Source of the DNA: Pyronema omphalodes
Taxonomy: Eukaryota; Ascomycota; Pezizomycetes; Pezizales; Pyronemataceae
NCBI GenBank assembly: GCA_024516155.1
Contig: JAJJXM010000031.1
Coordinates: 310,001 to 374,000, forward strand
Length of the DNA: 64,000 bases
Direction of reading: 5' to 3'
Shown in pieces: positions 46,001 to 56,853 of the stretch (the stretch's first letter is position 1; each line of letters begins with the position of its first letter). Made by a program: the position numbers and the translations under genes. Below the pieces are notes generated by a model. The model searched no databases. It was not told the origin of the DNA and saw only the letters and a list, made by a program, of their open reading frames with translations.

Positions 46001-48478
46001 TAGATTTCGGAGAGCGCTTAGAAGTTCCGTAACAAGCCTTCGAAGAATTCCGGTGGCGAGGGAAAGATGAAACACTCATAGAGTGCAGATATTTGTCTCG
46101 GTAAAACAACTGTATCTATCTCAACAGATTCATGATAGAATCCTCAGGTTTGTAGTTTCGAGTATTGTAGTGTCGTCGTTGATCGCGGGTAACTAAACGC
46201 TCCCGCGACATAGCTTCCTTAGCTTCGTTATATCCATCGCTTCGCTAGCTCGTGCGGAACTGGAACTTCTTTTTTGTTCCCACCCTTTGCGCAAGGGCAA
46301 CCGCGACGACGCTTGTAACGTCGGTAGCTATAACGCGAGCAACGCCTTACGAAGCCCGGCAAGTTGTAACGCGATAACACCGATCTGATCTGGGTGCCCA
46401 CAAAACGACGCGTTGTCAAAATTGGTATAATCCAGGGCGCCCACCACCCCAGAAAATCCAGAGCCACGGATGGGATGGTTAGGCATACACTTTACCTTAC
46501 CTTAACGTTAGCCTTTGCTACCCTTTGTACCTTTGTACCCTTTAGACATTCGGTAGCTTTTGGCGAGCTCTTAGTAACGATGTTCTTGCTTCTTGGAATA
46601 ACGCCTTGTGATTCTTTGGGACGAAGGCGCGAATGAACAAGCTGCCGGCAGCGAAACTGAAGAAGTATAGCAGGTATTAGTATATCCGCCAGCCATATAC
46701 CCCGCCACTTCGGCAACTGATGATAGTGGTAAGCCACAATATCGAAACTACACCGGCGGGCACTAGGCATAGCCGCGTCTGTACGGCGTCTCGAAGCAAC
46801 GTGCTTTACGGGCATCGGAAAGCCTACCGGGTTCATGAAGAGTAGCAATCGGAATCGATATCTACCCTTTGTATTTTCTTTTCCTGTTAGTTAGTACTTT
46901 CTTTCCTTTTTCGTCCTCCTGGTTGTTTTTTGCTTTTGAAAAAGAAAGTATGTACTACAGACCACTTCTCAACCCAACCGAAAGTACAAGGAAATAGATA
47001 GACCACACGTACCGATTTGTGGATTTGCGTCTCACAAGCCGTGTGATCTCCCATGAAAATGGAAAAATGAAACATCATATCGCAAAAAATATCTGTGCTT
47101 CGTCTGCCGGTTTTTTGTGATGTTATTCTGTCACTTTTGACAGAAATCTAGAACTGGATTTCTGTCATAACTGAGCTCTCGCATAGGTAATTTTGGTATA
47201 TCCTCCGCTGCGGTCTTGAATGTAACATAAATCAGCCACACCGTGTACACACAGGTACATACAACATCTGCAATGAGAGGCAAATGGTAATAGGAGTACG
47301 TACTTTGTACCTCACCGCTTGAATTCGCCTCCTGAAGGTTGAGAGGAAGTCGACGCAAGTGGAGATGATATCGGATCGGATGTTTTTCGGCGCTTTGGTC
47401 ATGCTGTATCATGCTGCCTCATGCTCTGATTTCCATTATCATGCCTTTCTCGAAAATTATGCCCCGAGCCTGGGCAACTATGTATCGCTAACTATTGGCT
47501 TTTGCAATATTTCACCGTCAGCACCGGACAACACCTCGCGAAATACTCTGAATGTGCGGAAAAAAAACCAAAGTGCAAAACCTTCATCTTCTCAACATAA
47601 TAGGCAGAAGATAGGATCATGGGAGCAATGTAAACGTTACGCGTTTGCCGCAGGCGAGGGGTTTAGGGATTAGGTGCTAGAACCCTGCACCTGATTCGAT
47701 GTGGTTTCATGGGATTTCGTCTGATATTTTCAAGAAAACCTGACTCATGGATGGGACTGATCGGAGAAGTGGAAGTGGAAGACGTTGTTGCAAAGGAAAT
47801 TCCGGTTGCGGTCAGAATTCTCTGGATGGAGTTTTTCGAGTGTATGGCTTTGTGGGCTTTGCGGGAGCTGCTGTCGTTCCGCTTGGCTCCATCTTCCTCC
47901 ACACAGCATCACTTGTTTCGCTGCCGACTTTCCTCAAGGATCGTTCGCAATCAAACATTCCCCCCAGTTGATATGGTAGGACGAGCCAATCTGCATAAAG
48001 CCAGAGCACGCGTAAGATATCGTCATCGAAACAACGGTGTGATCACGATTATTACGATAGTGGTCACGTAGTGTCACGATAGAAAGTGCGATTTAAAGTT
48101 ACTTTTTTGCTAAAGGTGCGCGATTGGTTGGTTGCAGGGTTTTTGGTTGGTGATGTTCGGTTGTCTTTCGCTCCCTTGGGTCCATTAGATCAATTTTGGT
48201 TTAATCCCCGTTGGTTGTCACTGCTGGTCTCATTGATGTCGTTGGCTCTCTTTCGGTTCGCTGGGGTTCAATCTCCGAATCAGTGACGGAGATTCCCTAA
48301 CCCGTATTGTGCAACAGATGCAGAATACACCAACCTCCTCTTCTCTGTGAAGAAGCTGTTGCGTTCGTTGTGTTGACGATGAGATTAAGAAGGAAAGAGG
48401 AGGCAAGAAAAGGGATGTGGGGAGTCTTTCGTGGTGTTGTCAACCGCCGGTCAAAAATGATCGTTTTGGACTTGCAAC
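43032..48478. other. Gene-poor spacer, part 2
   Basis: No gene is supported. It contains GAT repeats (about 43497-43556), an irregular CCCCTAAT array (about 43684-43760), an 18-C run (44013-44030) and a 17-G run (44252-44268). A GC-richer block lies at about 45015-45220. A minus-strand frame interrupted by one stop (46848 down to 46228) is noted separately. Confidence 0.5.
43684..43760 (+). repeat. Irregular CCCCTAAT repeat, telomere-like
   Basis: About eight degenerate copies of CCCCTAAT/CCCTAATC. It resembles, but does not equal, the fungal telomere unit CCCTAA. Confidence 0.6.
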
Positions 48479-48640
48479 ATCCATCTGAAGTTTTGTGGAT
48501 AGTGGTGGTTGCTCCCATCTGAAGTTTTGTGGATATGTTGCTTCCATCTAAAGTTCGGTGGATAGGTTGGGTTGCTCCCATCTGAAGTTCGGTGAAAGTA
48601 GTATGTAGTAATAGTAGTGGTTGCTCCCATCTCAAGTCCC
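48479..48640 (+). repeat. Minisatellite with ~29-34 bp units
   Basis: Four to five imperfect copies starting CCATCTGAAGTTTTGTGGAT or a close variant (CCATCTAAAGTTCGGTGG, CCATCTGAAGTTCGGTG), each ending in GTTGCTC/GTTGCTT. Confidence 0.85.
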
Positions 48641-50009
48641 GTCGACCTCGTCTTCGTCTGACTTTTGGTCCTTCCGCCGTCTGCTGCATCACTCCCGTAT
48701 GTACTCTCCCATACGCGTTGCATCATCGTCTCGCACCGTCTTTTCCTTCCCCTTTCCACTTTTCCCTCAACTCTTTTCCTCGAGGATTTCAAAGACCTCA
48801 CCGTCTAGAATTCCGGACCCTCTCTGCTCACGCCTCACATCATCCACACACAATTGCTCCCCCTCTTCCCCTGACACCCTCTGGCTACTTCGCCTCCCTT
48901 GCTCACGCCTCACATCATCCACACAACTGCTTCCCTTCTCCCCGAGCTACAACCGATTTGCCGCGTGCTATTACCTTGACGGGCTGTTCCCGCCATCCGG
49001 CCGTCCTCGAAGAAGAGTTTCGCCGCCTGTCGCCGCAGCCAGTATTCCATACCATCCCTACTCTCTTCAGAGTCCTACTGTGCCCTCCACAAAATCCAGC
49101 TGTTCGTCATTTGTCGTGGCACAATTACACAGTGGCTAGGGACATAGCGTGGGTCTACTACAACGGCTGCGGGCATTCTGGGGATCTGGCAGAGAACGAG
49201 CTACCGTATCGCACCACCACACTGGTCCGACGCTAAACGGTATTAAACTTTTTTCCGAGGAGACAGACCCGGGAGGATTCGAGTGAGAAACACAGAAAGC
49301 ATACACGAGTGAGAGACAGTCAGGAGGGGGGTCGGATTCTCAGAGTCTGGCTTTTATAAGTTGGCTGACGAGCTCACGGTAAGAATTTATATTTATTTAT
49401 TTGTAGAAGGGAAAGTGAATTGAGACAAGACCTGTCGTCGTTGTCGTTGTCGTCGTCTGTGATAAACCCACACACCAAAAAGAAAGCAACAATCTCACAA
49501 TCTGCAATCAAGCAAGCAGGCAGGCAGACAGACGGGCAATCACGCTGTGCTCCCGGTGCATCCATTCCCTTTTCCACCTACCTTTCTCCGCCCTTAACCC
49601 AAACAAGTTATCATCTCTCCCCTCCACCCGTTACCAGAACAAGTTATCATTTCTCCCCTCCTCCTCCTGCTGCTCGTCCTCCTGCTTTCTCCTCTCACGA
49701 CCACCACTCCCTTTCATCATCATACATACGCTGGCATCTTAATCCCTTTCGCACCAAAGGCCCAAGTCAAGGAGCTAGTACTTTTGCTCTAACTTCTTTT
49801 GTCATCATCCTAACACCCACGCGACGTCTTCGGACTCAAGCCCAACCACTTTAACACTATCTTTTAGTCTGATACGCCGTCACCACGCCGGTGTTGAGCC
49901 AAGTTGCGACTATCACCAGCAGTGCTTTCACGGAGAGTACCACGACAACACCTTTGTTCGCTTTGTTGCCAACTGCCACCCGCGTGAGGTGTTGTGGTTT
50001 CGGCAGCTT
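48641..50009. other. Pyrimidine-rich spacer
   Basis: It contains a 75-bp-offset duplication: GCTCACGCCTCACATCATCC begins at 48826 and again at 48901. Long open frames on the + strand (48592-49236, 49420-49854) are Pro/Ser/His-rich and overlap one another in several phases, so I do not call them genes. It may include the distal promoter or leader of the CON7-like gene. Confidence 0.4.
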
Positions 50010-50620
50010 TTTGTTGTTGCAGCAGCAGACGGTGTTGCAGTCGGTGTTGCAGCTTTTGCTTCTGCTTCTGGTGTTGCTGTTGCTGTTGCTGCTACTTCTA
50101 CTGCCGCTGCTTCTGCTGTACAGTTGAACCGTTGTAAGTGTGTGCGTTGACTTGCTGTAGTCGGTGTTGCTGCTGTCGGTTTTTGCTACTTGCTGGTTTT
50201 GCTACTGCTACTGCTACATACTGCTACTGCTGCTTCTGCTACTACCTGCTGCTGTACTGTATTCTCTACAGTTCGGACCGTAGTGTGTGCGTTGACTTGC
50301 TGCTCTGCGTGTTATCTGCATAGCCAACTAAAGCCTGCCGTTGTCGAAGAGCACGCAGTAGAAGGAATTGAAGAACAATTTTAAGGTTCGACGCCGACAA
50401 CCGCTACCGCAGCGTGTTCTCAACGAGCACTACATACATAGCATCATAGCATCCATACCCCCATCCATCACATCCATACAAATTTGACATCTACAATTCC
50501 CGCTGTTGACGACTGCAACACAATCTGCCAAAACTGCCAAAACTGCTATACTTTCTGTTACTTCTGCTGCTGCTACTTCTGCTGCTACTGCTGCTGCTGC
50601 TGCTGTTTCTTGCATTGCAT
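50010..50620 (+). repeat. Imperfect CTG/CTT/CTA triplet-rich tract
   Basis: Long runs of YTG/CTN triplets, with a 20-bp exact repeat (GTGTGTGCGTTGACTTGCTG) at 50138-50157 and 50283-50302. All frames are low-complexity Leu, Cys/Tyr or Ala-rich. It is followed by a 21-A run at 50670-50690. Confidence 0.7.
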
Positions 50621-50690
50621 CTGTGAAAGGAGCAGTGCCTGTCTGTGGCTGTCACCACTGCAAAGAAAGAAAAAAAAAAAAAAAAAAAAA

Positions 50691-52247
50691 CATCCCTCGC
50701 ACGCCGCACGCCGTACGCTCTGTGCCGATACGTGCAGCGGTCAATCGCGCTAGCCAGTCGCGCGGAGCTAGAGTGGTAAGTGGACACAGCCAGCAGCTTG
50801 CCATCATACCCTCACCCTCTCACCCACGGTCGTTCCAGGGTCGAAGAAGCAGAGAGGTTCCGGGCAGCACGCGTGAGCAGCAAGCCTACTGGCTAGAAGC
50901 ACAGTGTAGCGCGCTTCGTTTACCGCTATTCTCTTGGCGTTTTTCTTTCGAAATCTCAGTCCGCCTCGTCGTGTACGACTCCCTATTAGACTACACCCCT
51001 ACAACATACTACTTCAACAACACTTTCTCATAACGGCTTCATATCGGCTCTGTAACGCTTACACCAAGGTAAACCACCGTCAGTTCCTATCCAGATAGTT
51101 GGTTTTCTCTAGTTTGGGTAGCATCAACGCTCCCTAGTACGCGCTTCTTCATTCTTAGCAACACTATACTCTCTCTGCACCGCTCCTCCTTAGCACGTAC
51201 AGTAGAACTTAATTCACACTCTGCTTTAGTACGCATATACCAGTCCGAATTCACTCCAATTCAATTCCCTTTTTACCCGCTTCGAAGCCGACCGCTCTCT
51301 CCGCCGCTCACCCCGGAGTAATACCTGGGGCCAGCCAACATCAACCTCCTTTGAGTGAAGCAACGATCCTCGAGGTCTTGGGCTCAACACCACGCCGCTG
51401 CCCCCTCCCCCCCCCCCCTTCTGACCATCTCCCTCTGCCCTCCGGCCTTCTTTCAGTCCAACCTATCGGGCTGCACATCGCCCTCCGGCTGCTCCAATTA
51501 TTCGCTTGCCACCACCACCACCACCACCACCACAACTGCCATCCCCCCTCAGAAAAAAAAAAAAAAAACACCATTCCCAGTGAGTACCGCCTCTTTCTAC
51601 CGACCACTTTTTTTTTTCTTTCTTACTCCATTTCATCCTCCACTTACTCTCCCTCCCCTGCCAGTCGCCATCACCCAAGCCCCCCCCAATCGGCACTAGT
51701 CCTTCTATCCCTCCCTCCCTCCTCCACCACCACCACACCCCCCCCCCCCAGTCGATTCCCATCTGCTCTCTATCACTGCGCTGCCATCCCTTCCTTCCTA
51801 ACCCACCCACACCCCATCTCCATACCACGCACACGCATATCACTACACCCCACCCTAAAGAACCGACTACTTATTCACACTACGCTCTTTTTCAACTATT
51901 CACTTGCCTACTGCCTACCCGACTCTGACCAACTGGACAACGCTCCCTAGAGTAGGCAGACCCGCTCGTTCGTGTCACGAAACTCTACTTGGACATCACA
52001 CTTTCACCTCTATCGTTCACACACCCCAGTCCACACGTCAATCATAAGTGAGGAATCCAGTAAGGAATCAAGTCCAAGACGGTCAGTTCCCTTGCAATCG
52101 GCACCAATTGATTCAAAACGATTGCGCTTTCCTAAGCTTTGCTCCGAGACGATCGATCTTACTCGCGCATCATCCACTCACATTCACGTCGAACAGACTA
52201 GATACTTACCCAACGCCCACCCTCCAACCGGCTCCATCTGCAATAGC
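50691..52247 (+). other. Probable 5' leader region of the CON7-like gene
   Basis: C/T-rich sequence with C-runs (about 51408-51418 and 51738-51749) and several overlapping open frames without domains. A frame continuous with the transcription factor is open from a GTG at 51972, 92 codons before the first in-frame ATG. Confidence 0.4.
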
Positions 52248-54027
52248 ATGGTAGTGCCTTACCCACTGAATACTACCCAATATCAACAGAACGGTCACGC
52301 GCAAAACCCACAGTACTGTCCCAGCTCCTCTATGGACAACAGGCCTACAACAACCGAGTACCCACCACCAACTCTACCGACTACTACCCCGTACTCCAGC
52401 TACCCTCCCCAGCACATAGATCCTCAAGGCGGCGAACCCTCAACCTCTACTCAACACCCTCAGTCTGTTCCACAGGACACTCGCTCTAACTACTCCAACT
52501 CCGCTACTCCAACCTCCGAAACGAGCGCGATTTACAGCAACAGAACGCCCAACAACTTTCCCCGTGAAGGTATTGTTGGCTCGCACGGTTACGTGGAAGG
52601 TCAACGTTTTCAACCCACAAGTACATCAAGTGCAGGTATGGTCCACGCCACAACAACACTCACCTCCTCCTCCTCCTCCCCTATCGTCAAGACGGATCCT
52701 GAAGTGTCTGAAGATTCAACCGTGGCTGCCCCAAGCCCTGCCTTTGCTCCGCAAGCCCACTACGGCTCTCAGTATCCCCCAGGCCCTCACGCAATGAGTG
52801 AAGGCTACCAGCAGCACCCGGGCAACCCTCAGAACCCCGGATGGAGAGCTGAATGGGGTCCTTACGGGCCGAACCCTCACCAGATGAGCTATGGTCACTC
52901 ACCGTCCCCTACCACTATGGCTGGGGCACCTAACATGGTTTCTACCGCGCGTCCTGTCTCTGCACAAAAGCCTAACCGCAAGCGCGCTGGAGATCAGCCA
53001 GGAGCCAATCACCCGCTATCGCAAGTTTATTCTTTCGTCCCGATACCCGGCGCGACCCAGAACAAGCGTCCGCGTCGACGATACGAGGAGATTGAGCGCA
53101 TGTACAAGTGCGGCTGGAATGGCTGCGAGAAAGCCTACGGAACACTCAACCACCTGAATGCTCACGTGACTATGCAAGGTCATGGTGCGAAGCGCACGCC
53201 AGATGGTACGTCGTTTAAAGTTGTTGATTTTAGCCTGTCTTGCCCGTCCCTTTCCTATCCTATCCCATCCTATCCTATTCTATCCCTAGCTAGTAGTTTT
53301 GGGTGAAGAGGGGCTTGCACCTACCACGTCGGTTGGGTCAAACTATATCGCCAGGAACGTGTCGTGCTAGTTAGTGCAACGCCGTTTCCCTTAGGTGGTG
53401 AACAACCCCGCCACACCATAAACGCCCCTCCTTGTTCTACATCATTTACATGCCCGCACCAATTGACTTTATACCCCTCCCTTCTCTACTGCCTAATCCA
53501 ATTCTAGGTAGGCTGCTACTAACTATTGTTGCAAACATATAGAGTTCAAGGAGATCCGAAAGGAATGGAAAGCTCGCAAGAAGGAGGAGGAAGCTCAGCG
53601 TAAGATCCAGGAGGACGAGGCACGGAGACGCGCCCAGGAGGAAGGTACTGCCACTACTTCTGCGGAGGTACAGCCTTCGATTGCCGGTTCCCCTTACGGT
53701 GGAATGAACTCTGGAATGCGTCAACTTCCTCCTCCTTCGAGCTACCAGCCCAACGTCTCCATGCCCGCAAACGGTGTGCACTACAGCCCCTCGACCGCGC
53801 CGACCGCTCCCATGGAGAACATGCAGCAGTATGCTCAGCAGCCCATGTACGGAAACTACGCTCCCGCTCAATACGGTGCTGCACCCCAGCAGATGTTTCA
53901 AGGCCAGCAACGTGCGCCTACTACGCAAAGTAACGGTAACACCACAACCAATAACGGCGGTGAGGAACCTGACGCGGATGCTGAGCCAGACCCTGATGTT
54001 TCTGCAGCTCCCCCTTATAGTTCGTAA
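52248..54027 (+). CDS. CON7-like C2H2 zinc-finger transcription factor
   Basis: Nuclear regulator resembling CON7 of Magnaporthe, which is needed there for conidial morphology and infection-structure formation. Exons are 52248-53205 and 53543-54027. The 337-nt intron (GTACGT..CATATAG) joins in phase, giving 480 aa. The N-terminal ~280 residues are Ser/Thr/Pro/Gln/Tyr-rich and probably activating. The family block follows: SFVPIPGATQNKRPRRRYEE, then the single finger CGWNGCEKAYGTLNHLNAHV with its distal His, then, across the intron, EFKEIRKEWKARKKEEEAQR, a basic helix. The C-terminus is Gln/Pro/Asn-rich and ends acidic. The ATG at 52248 is the first in frame, but 92 codons upstream are also open from a GTG at 51972, so an upstream exon or start cannot be excluded. 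The assignment rests on the block around the finger as I remember the family. Confidence 0.85.
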
Positions 54028-56010
54028 CGACCCATCACGATCCCAGTAAATATACTTGCCTCGTCCAGCCCATGCGCCATACCGAATACATACGGCTTAT
54101 TATTGCGAAACGAATGCATTATGATATTATGAAGGTAGTGTGGGAGGATACTCTTATTAACTTTGGGTGGTGAGGTGTTGCTTTTTTCTTTCTTTCGATT
54201 CACTGCCACATTTTTGTCCTACTCTTTTCTTTCTCTTCTGTGTTCATTGTTTGAGAGCCCAATTACCTTTTTTATTATCTGACATTCAGTGTTGGATGAT
54301 TGCAAGTTTCGCCCTTTCTCATAAGAACCAAATAGCCTTTTATATTTCTTTTTTTCTTGTTTTTTTTCTCTCTTTTTCATTTCTCTCATGGTGAAGGTAT
54401 TAGATGTTAAGATTGGGCGATTCCTTTTCTCTTGAAACATTTTTCTTTGTCAGGTTTAGAACGGGGTTTAAGGTTGCATTCTTCCGGCGATTGAGGTTGA
54501 AAAATCGGGAGAAGGGCGTTGTTGCAAAGTTGTGTTCTTTCTTCTTAGTGAGTTTCTTCAAAGAGGTTTTTATGGGAGCAGAGATTTGTGAGAAAAAAAA
54601 GCCGTCCGTTGTCCGTTCCGTTCATTTTTTTCCGATTTTACGGTTCTGTTTTTTTGTTGTCTGAAGACATTGTACACACAGGTGGATGATAGAGCCACAT
54701 TCATTGGGTTCGGTTTTGTTTGTCCGGCAATATCCCACACAACCCCCACTCAGGTACAGTCTTTGGTTTTCGGAGAGGAATTTTATGCATAAGGGTAGTG
54801 CGCTGTAATTAGTAGGTATTGGAGGGAGAGGGAGTAAATAAGTGTGTGATGATGGGACGGGTTTTTGATTTGGATTGGGTTACGGGGGATGGAGGTCTAG
54901 CAGTGGTTTTTACAATGATTTACTTGTGGTGGCTGTTGGTTTGATTGATTGATTACACAGGGAGCATGATGTGTAGGTAATGAGGAGAAAAAATGCAGAA
55001 CGATGAAACGAGTGGGAGGGGGTGGGTCTTGATGTGGTTTGAACCAGACTCGAAAGTTGGATCTGCTGTGGTAGCGGGGGAATGGATGGATGGTCTATCG
55101 TTGAAGGAAAGTGGAAAGCTTGCTTTTTTAAAAAGCTTGTATATTTTATTGTTTGTTTCTTTTTGCTGTGCTTTTTTTTTGCAATGCAAACTGTAATTTT
55201 TGTGTGTGTGTGTGTCTGTGTGTGTGTTTTTTTTTTCTTGTCTTTTCTTGTCTTTCTTTTCTTTTTTTTTTTTTTTACATATTCCGGAGATGGGATTGTT
55301 ATTATGAGGATGGGGATGGGGAACGTTAGTTTTTAACTCTTTTTTACGGAAAAAAATATTTCTGCTAGGCCTATACACAGGTTTCTCGTTTTTTTGAACT
55401 CGATACATATGTACATGTGAATATGGTTATGGGAATGCGAATGGCTTGTTATGTACAACAGAAAACAGTACATTTTTTACCGTTCGACTACAACTATGGT
55501 ACGGAGACTTCATGAATATCATCATTAGATCAGATCAGATTGGAAGTCTAAGTCTATCATATATCCTTCCACCTTCTACCTTCCATATTTTTTCTAGTTT
55601 CTAGTTTCTAGTTTCTAGTTTCTTGCCTCTTGCCTTCTATGTACCTGCCTTTTGTCTTTTGTTTTTGTCTTTTGTTTTTTGCCTCCTAGATACTTCATAT
55701 TAAAACCCTGCGTTATATCGATCTTATATCGATCTTATGGCTTGATCTTCTTGCTTTTGCCATCCACCATCCGCTAATGAAATAATCCTACATTTTATGG
55801 CATGGCGTGAGATCTTCCATTTCGAGCACCATTTCGAGGACCACCACCACCGATTCGTATCGTATCGTATCGTATGGTATTGTGGCAAATCTCAAAATTC
55901 CATCTATCAAACGGTAAACAGTAAACCGAAACCGAAACCTGGGATCGGGGATGGGGAAGTAAACAAAAGTAAGGCTGGGAATAAAAAATAAATAAATGAA
56001 AATAAATGGA
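54028..56010. other. Gene-poor spacer, part 3
   Basis: CON7-like 3' UTR, then T-rich and GT-rich sequence (GT run about 55199-55228), four copies of CTAGTTT (about 55591-55622) and a TCGTA run (about 55854-55874). No gene is supported. Confidence 0.5.
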
Positions 56011-56040
56011 TAGGTATAGGTATAGGTATAGGTATAGGTA
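56011..56040 (+). repeat. (GGTATA)n microsatellite
   Basis: About five copies of a 6-bp unit. Confidence 0.9.
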
Positions 56041-56288
56041 ACAGGGCTTCTCGGATATTAGATATTAGATATCAGGAATTGGAACTGGAAAATTAGGAAT
56101 AGAAACCTGGAAGAGAATGGAGAAGTGTGCTTTTTGTTTTTTGTTTTTTGGTTATTTTTTTGGGTTTTTTTGGATTCGTTGTAATCTTTGGTGTTGTATG
56201 TTTTATTCTCTTTAATCCAATTACTAATTACTAATTACTCCAATTCATCCAATCAATACCTTCCTCACCAATTCCCCCATTCCCCCAT
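56041..56288. other. Low-complexity spacer
   Basis: Short T-rich and TTACTAA-type repeats. No gene is seen. Confidence 0.4.
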
Positions 56289-56335
56289 TCACCCATTCCC
56301 ATTCACCCATTCCCATTCACCCATTCCCATTCACC
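56289..56335 (+). repeat. 14-bp tandem repeat (CACCCATTCCCATT)n
   Basis: Just over three copies of the unit, embedded in a wider CCCATT-rich tract. Confidence 0.85.
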
Positions 56336-56810
56336 AATTCCTTCCTGTACGATAACCCCGAAAATCATCATATTCCCCGTTTTGCATATTTCCACCACCG
56401 CTTACGCCACTCCCACTCCAGCTTACGCCGCCATCACCGTTGCTGACAGCGGATAAATGGATGTTGCTACCGACTGTATAGAAACCTCGGTCATATGCGA
56501 GCCTACATACGAGCCTGCGAGCTTGCGAGTGTGCGAGGTCTTGTAGGCTTGTGTCTTGGCGGCTTGTAGGCTTGGCGGGTTGATTGGTTGGTTAGCGGTA
56601 GCGGTAGCAGTAGCGGGCTGGACTGGGCTGGGACGGAGACGGAGACGGGTGATGGGGTTGGCGGGGGGTTGGCGGGGGGTGGATGGGGGTTGCTAAGACG
56701 GTGATATGGGGATGGAGATAGAGGGATGGTAAATAAAGAAATGAAGAGGTAAATAAACAAAGAAGTAAATAAACGAGGGTATCACTGGTGAAATAATAGA
56801 TATGGTATAT

Positions 56811-56853
56811 ACCGCCGTACCGCCATACCGCCATACCGCCATACCGCCGTACC
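56811..56853 (+). repeat. 9-bp tandem repeat (CCATACCGC)n
   Basis: Four to five copies, the outermost with CCGTACCGC variants. Confidence 0.85.

Noticed and set aside
48592..49236. 214-codon + strand frame
   Set aside because: It spans a minisatellite and a duplicated CT-rich block, and overlapping frames are equally open.
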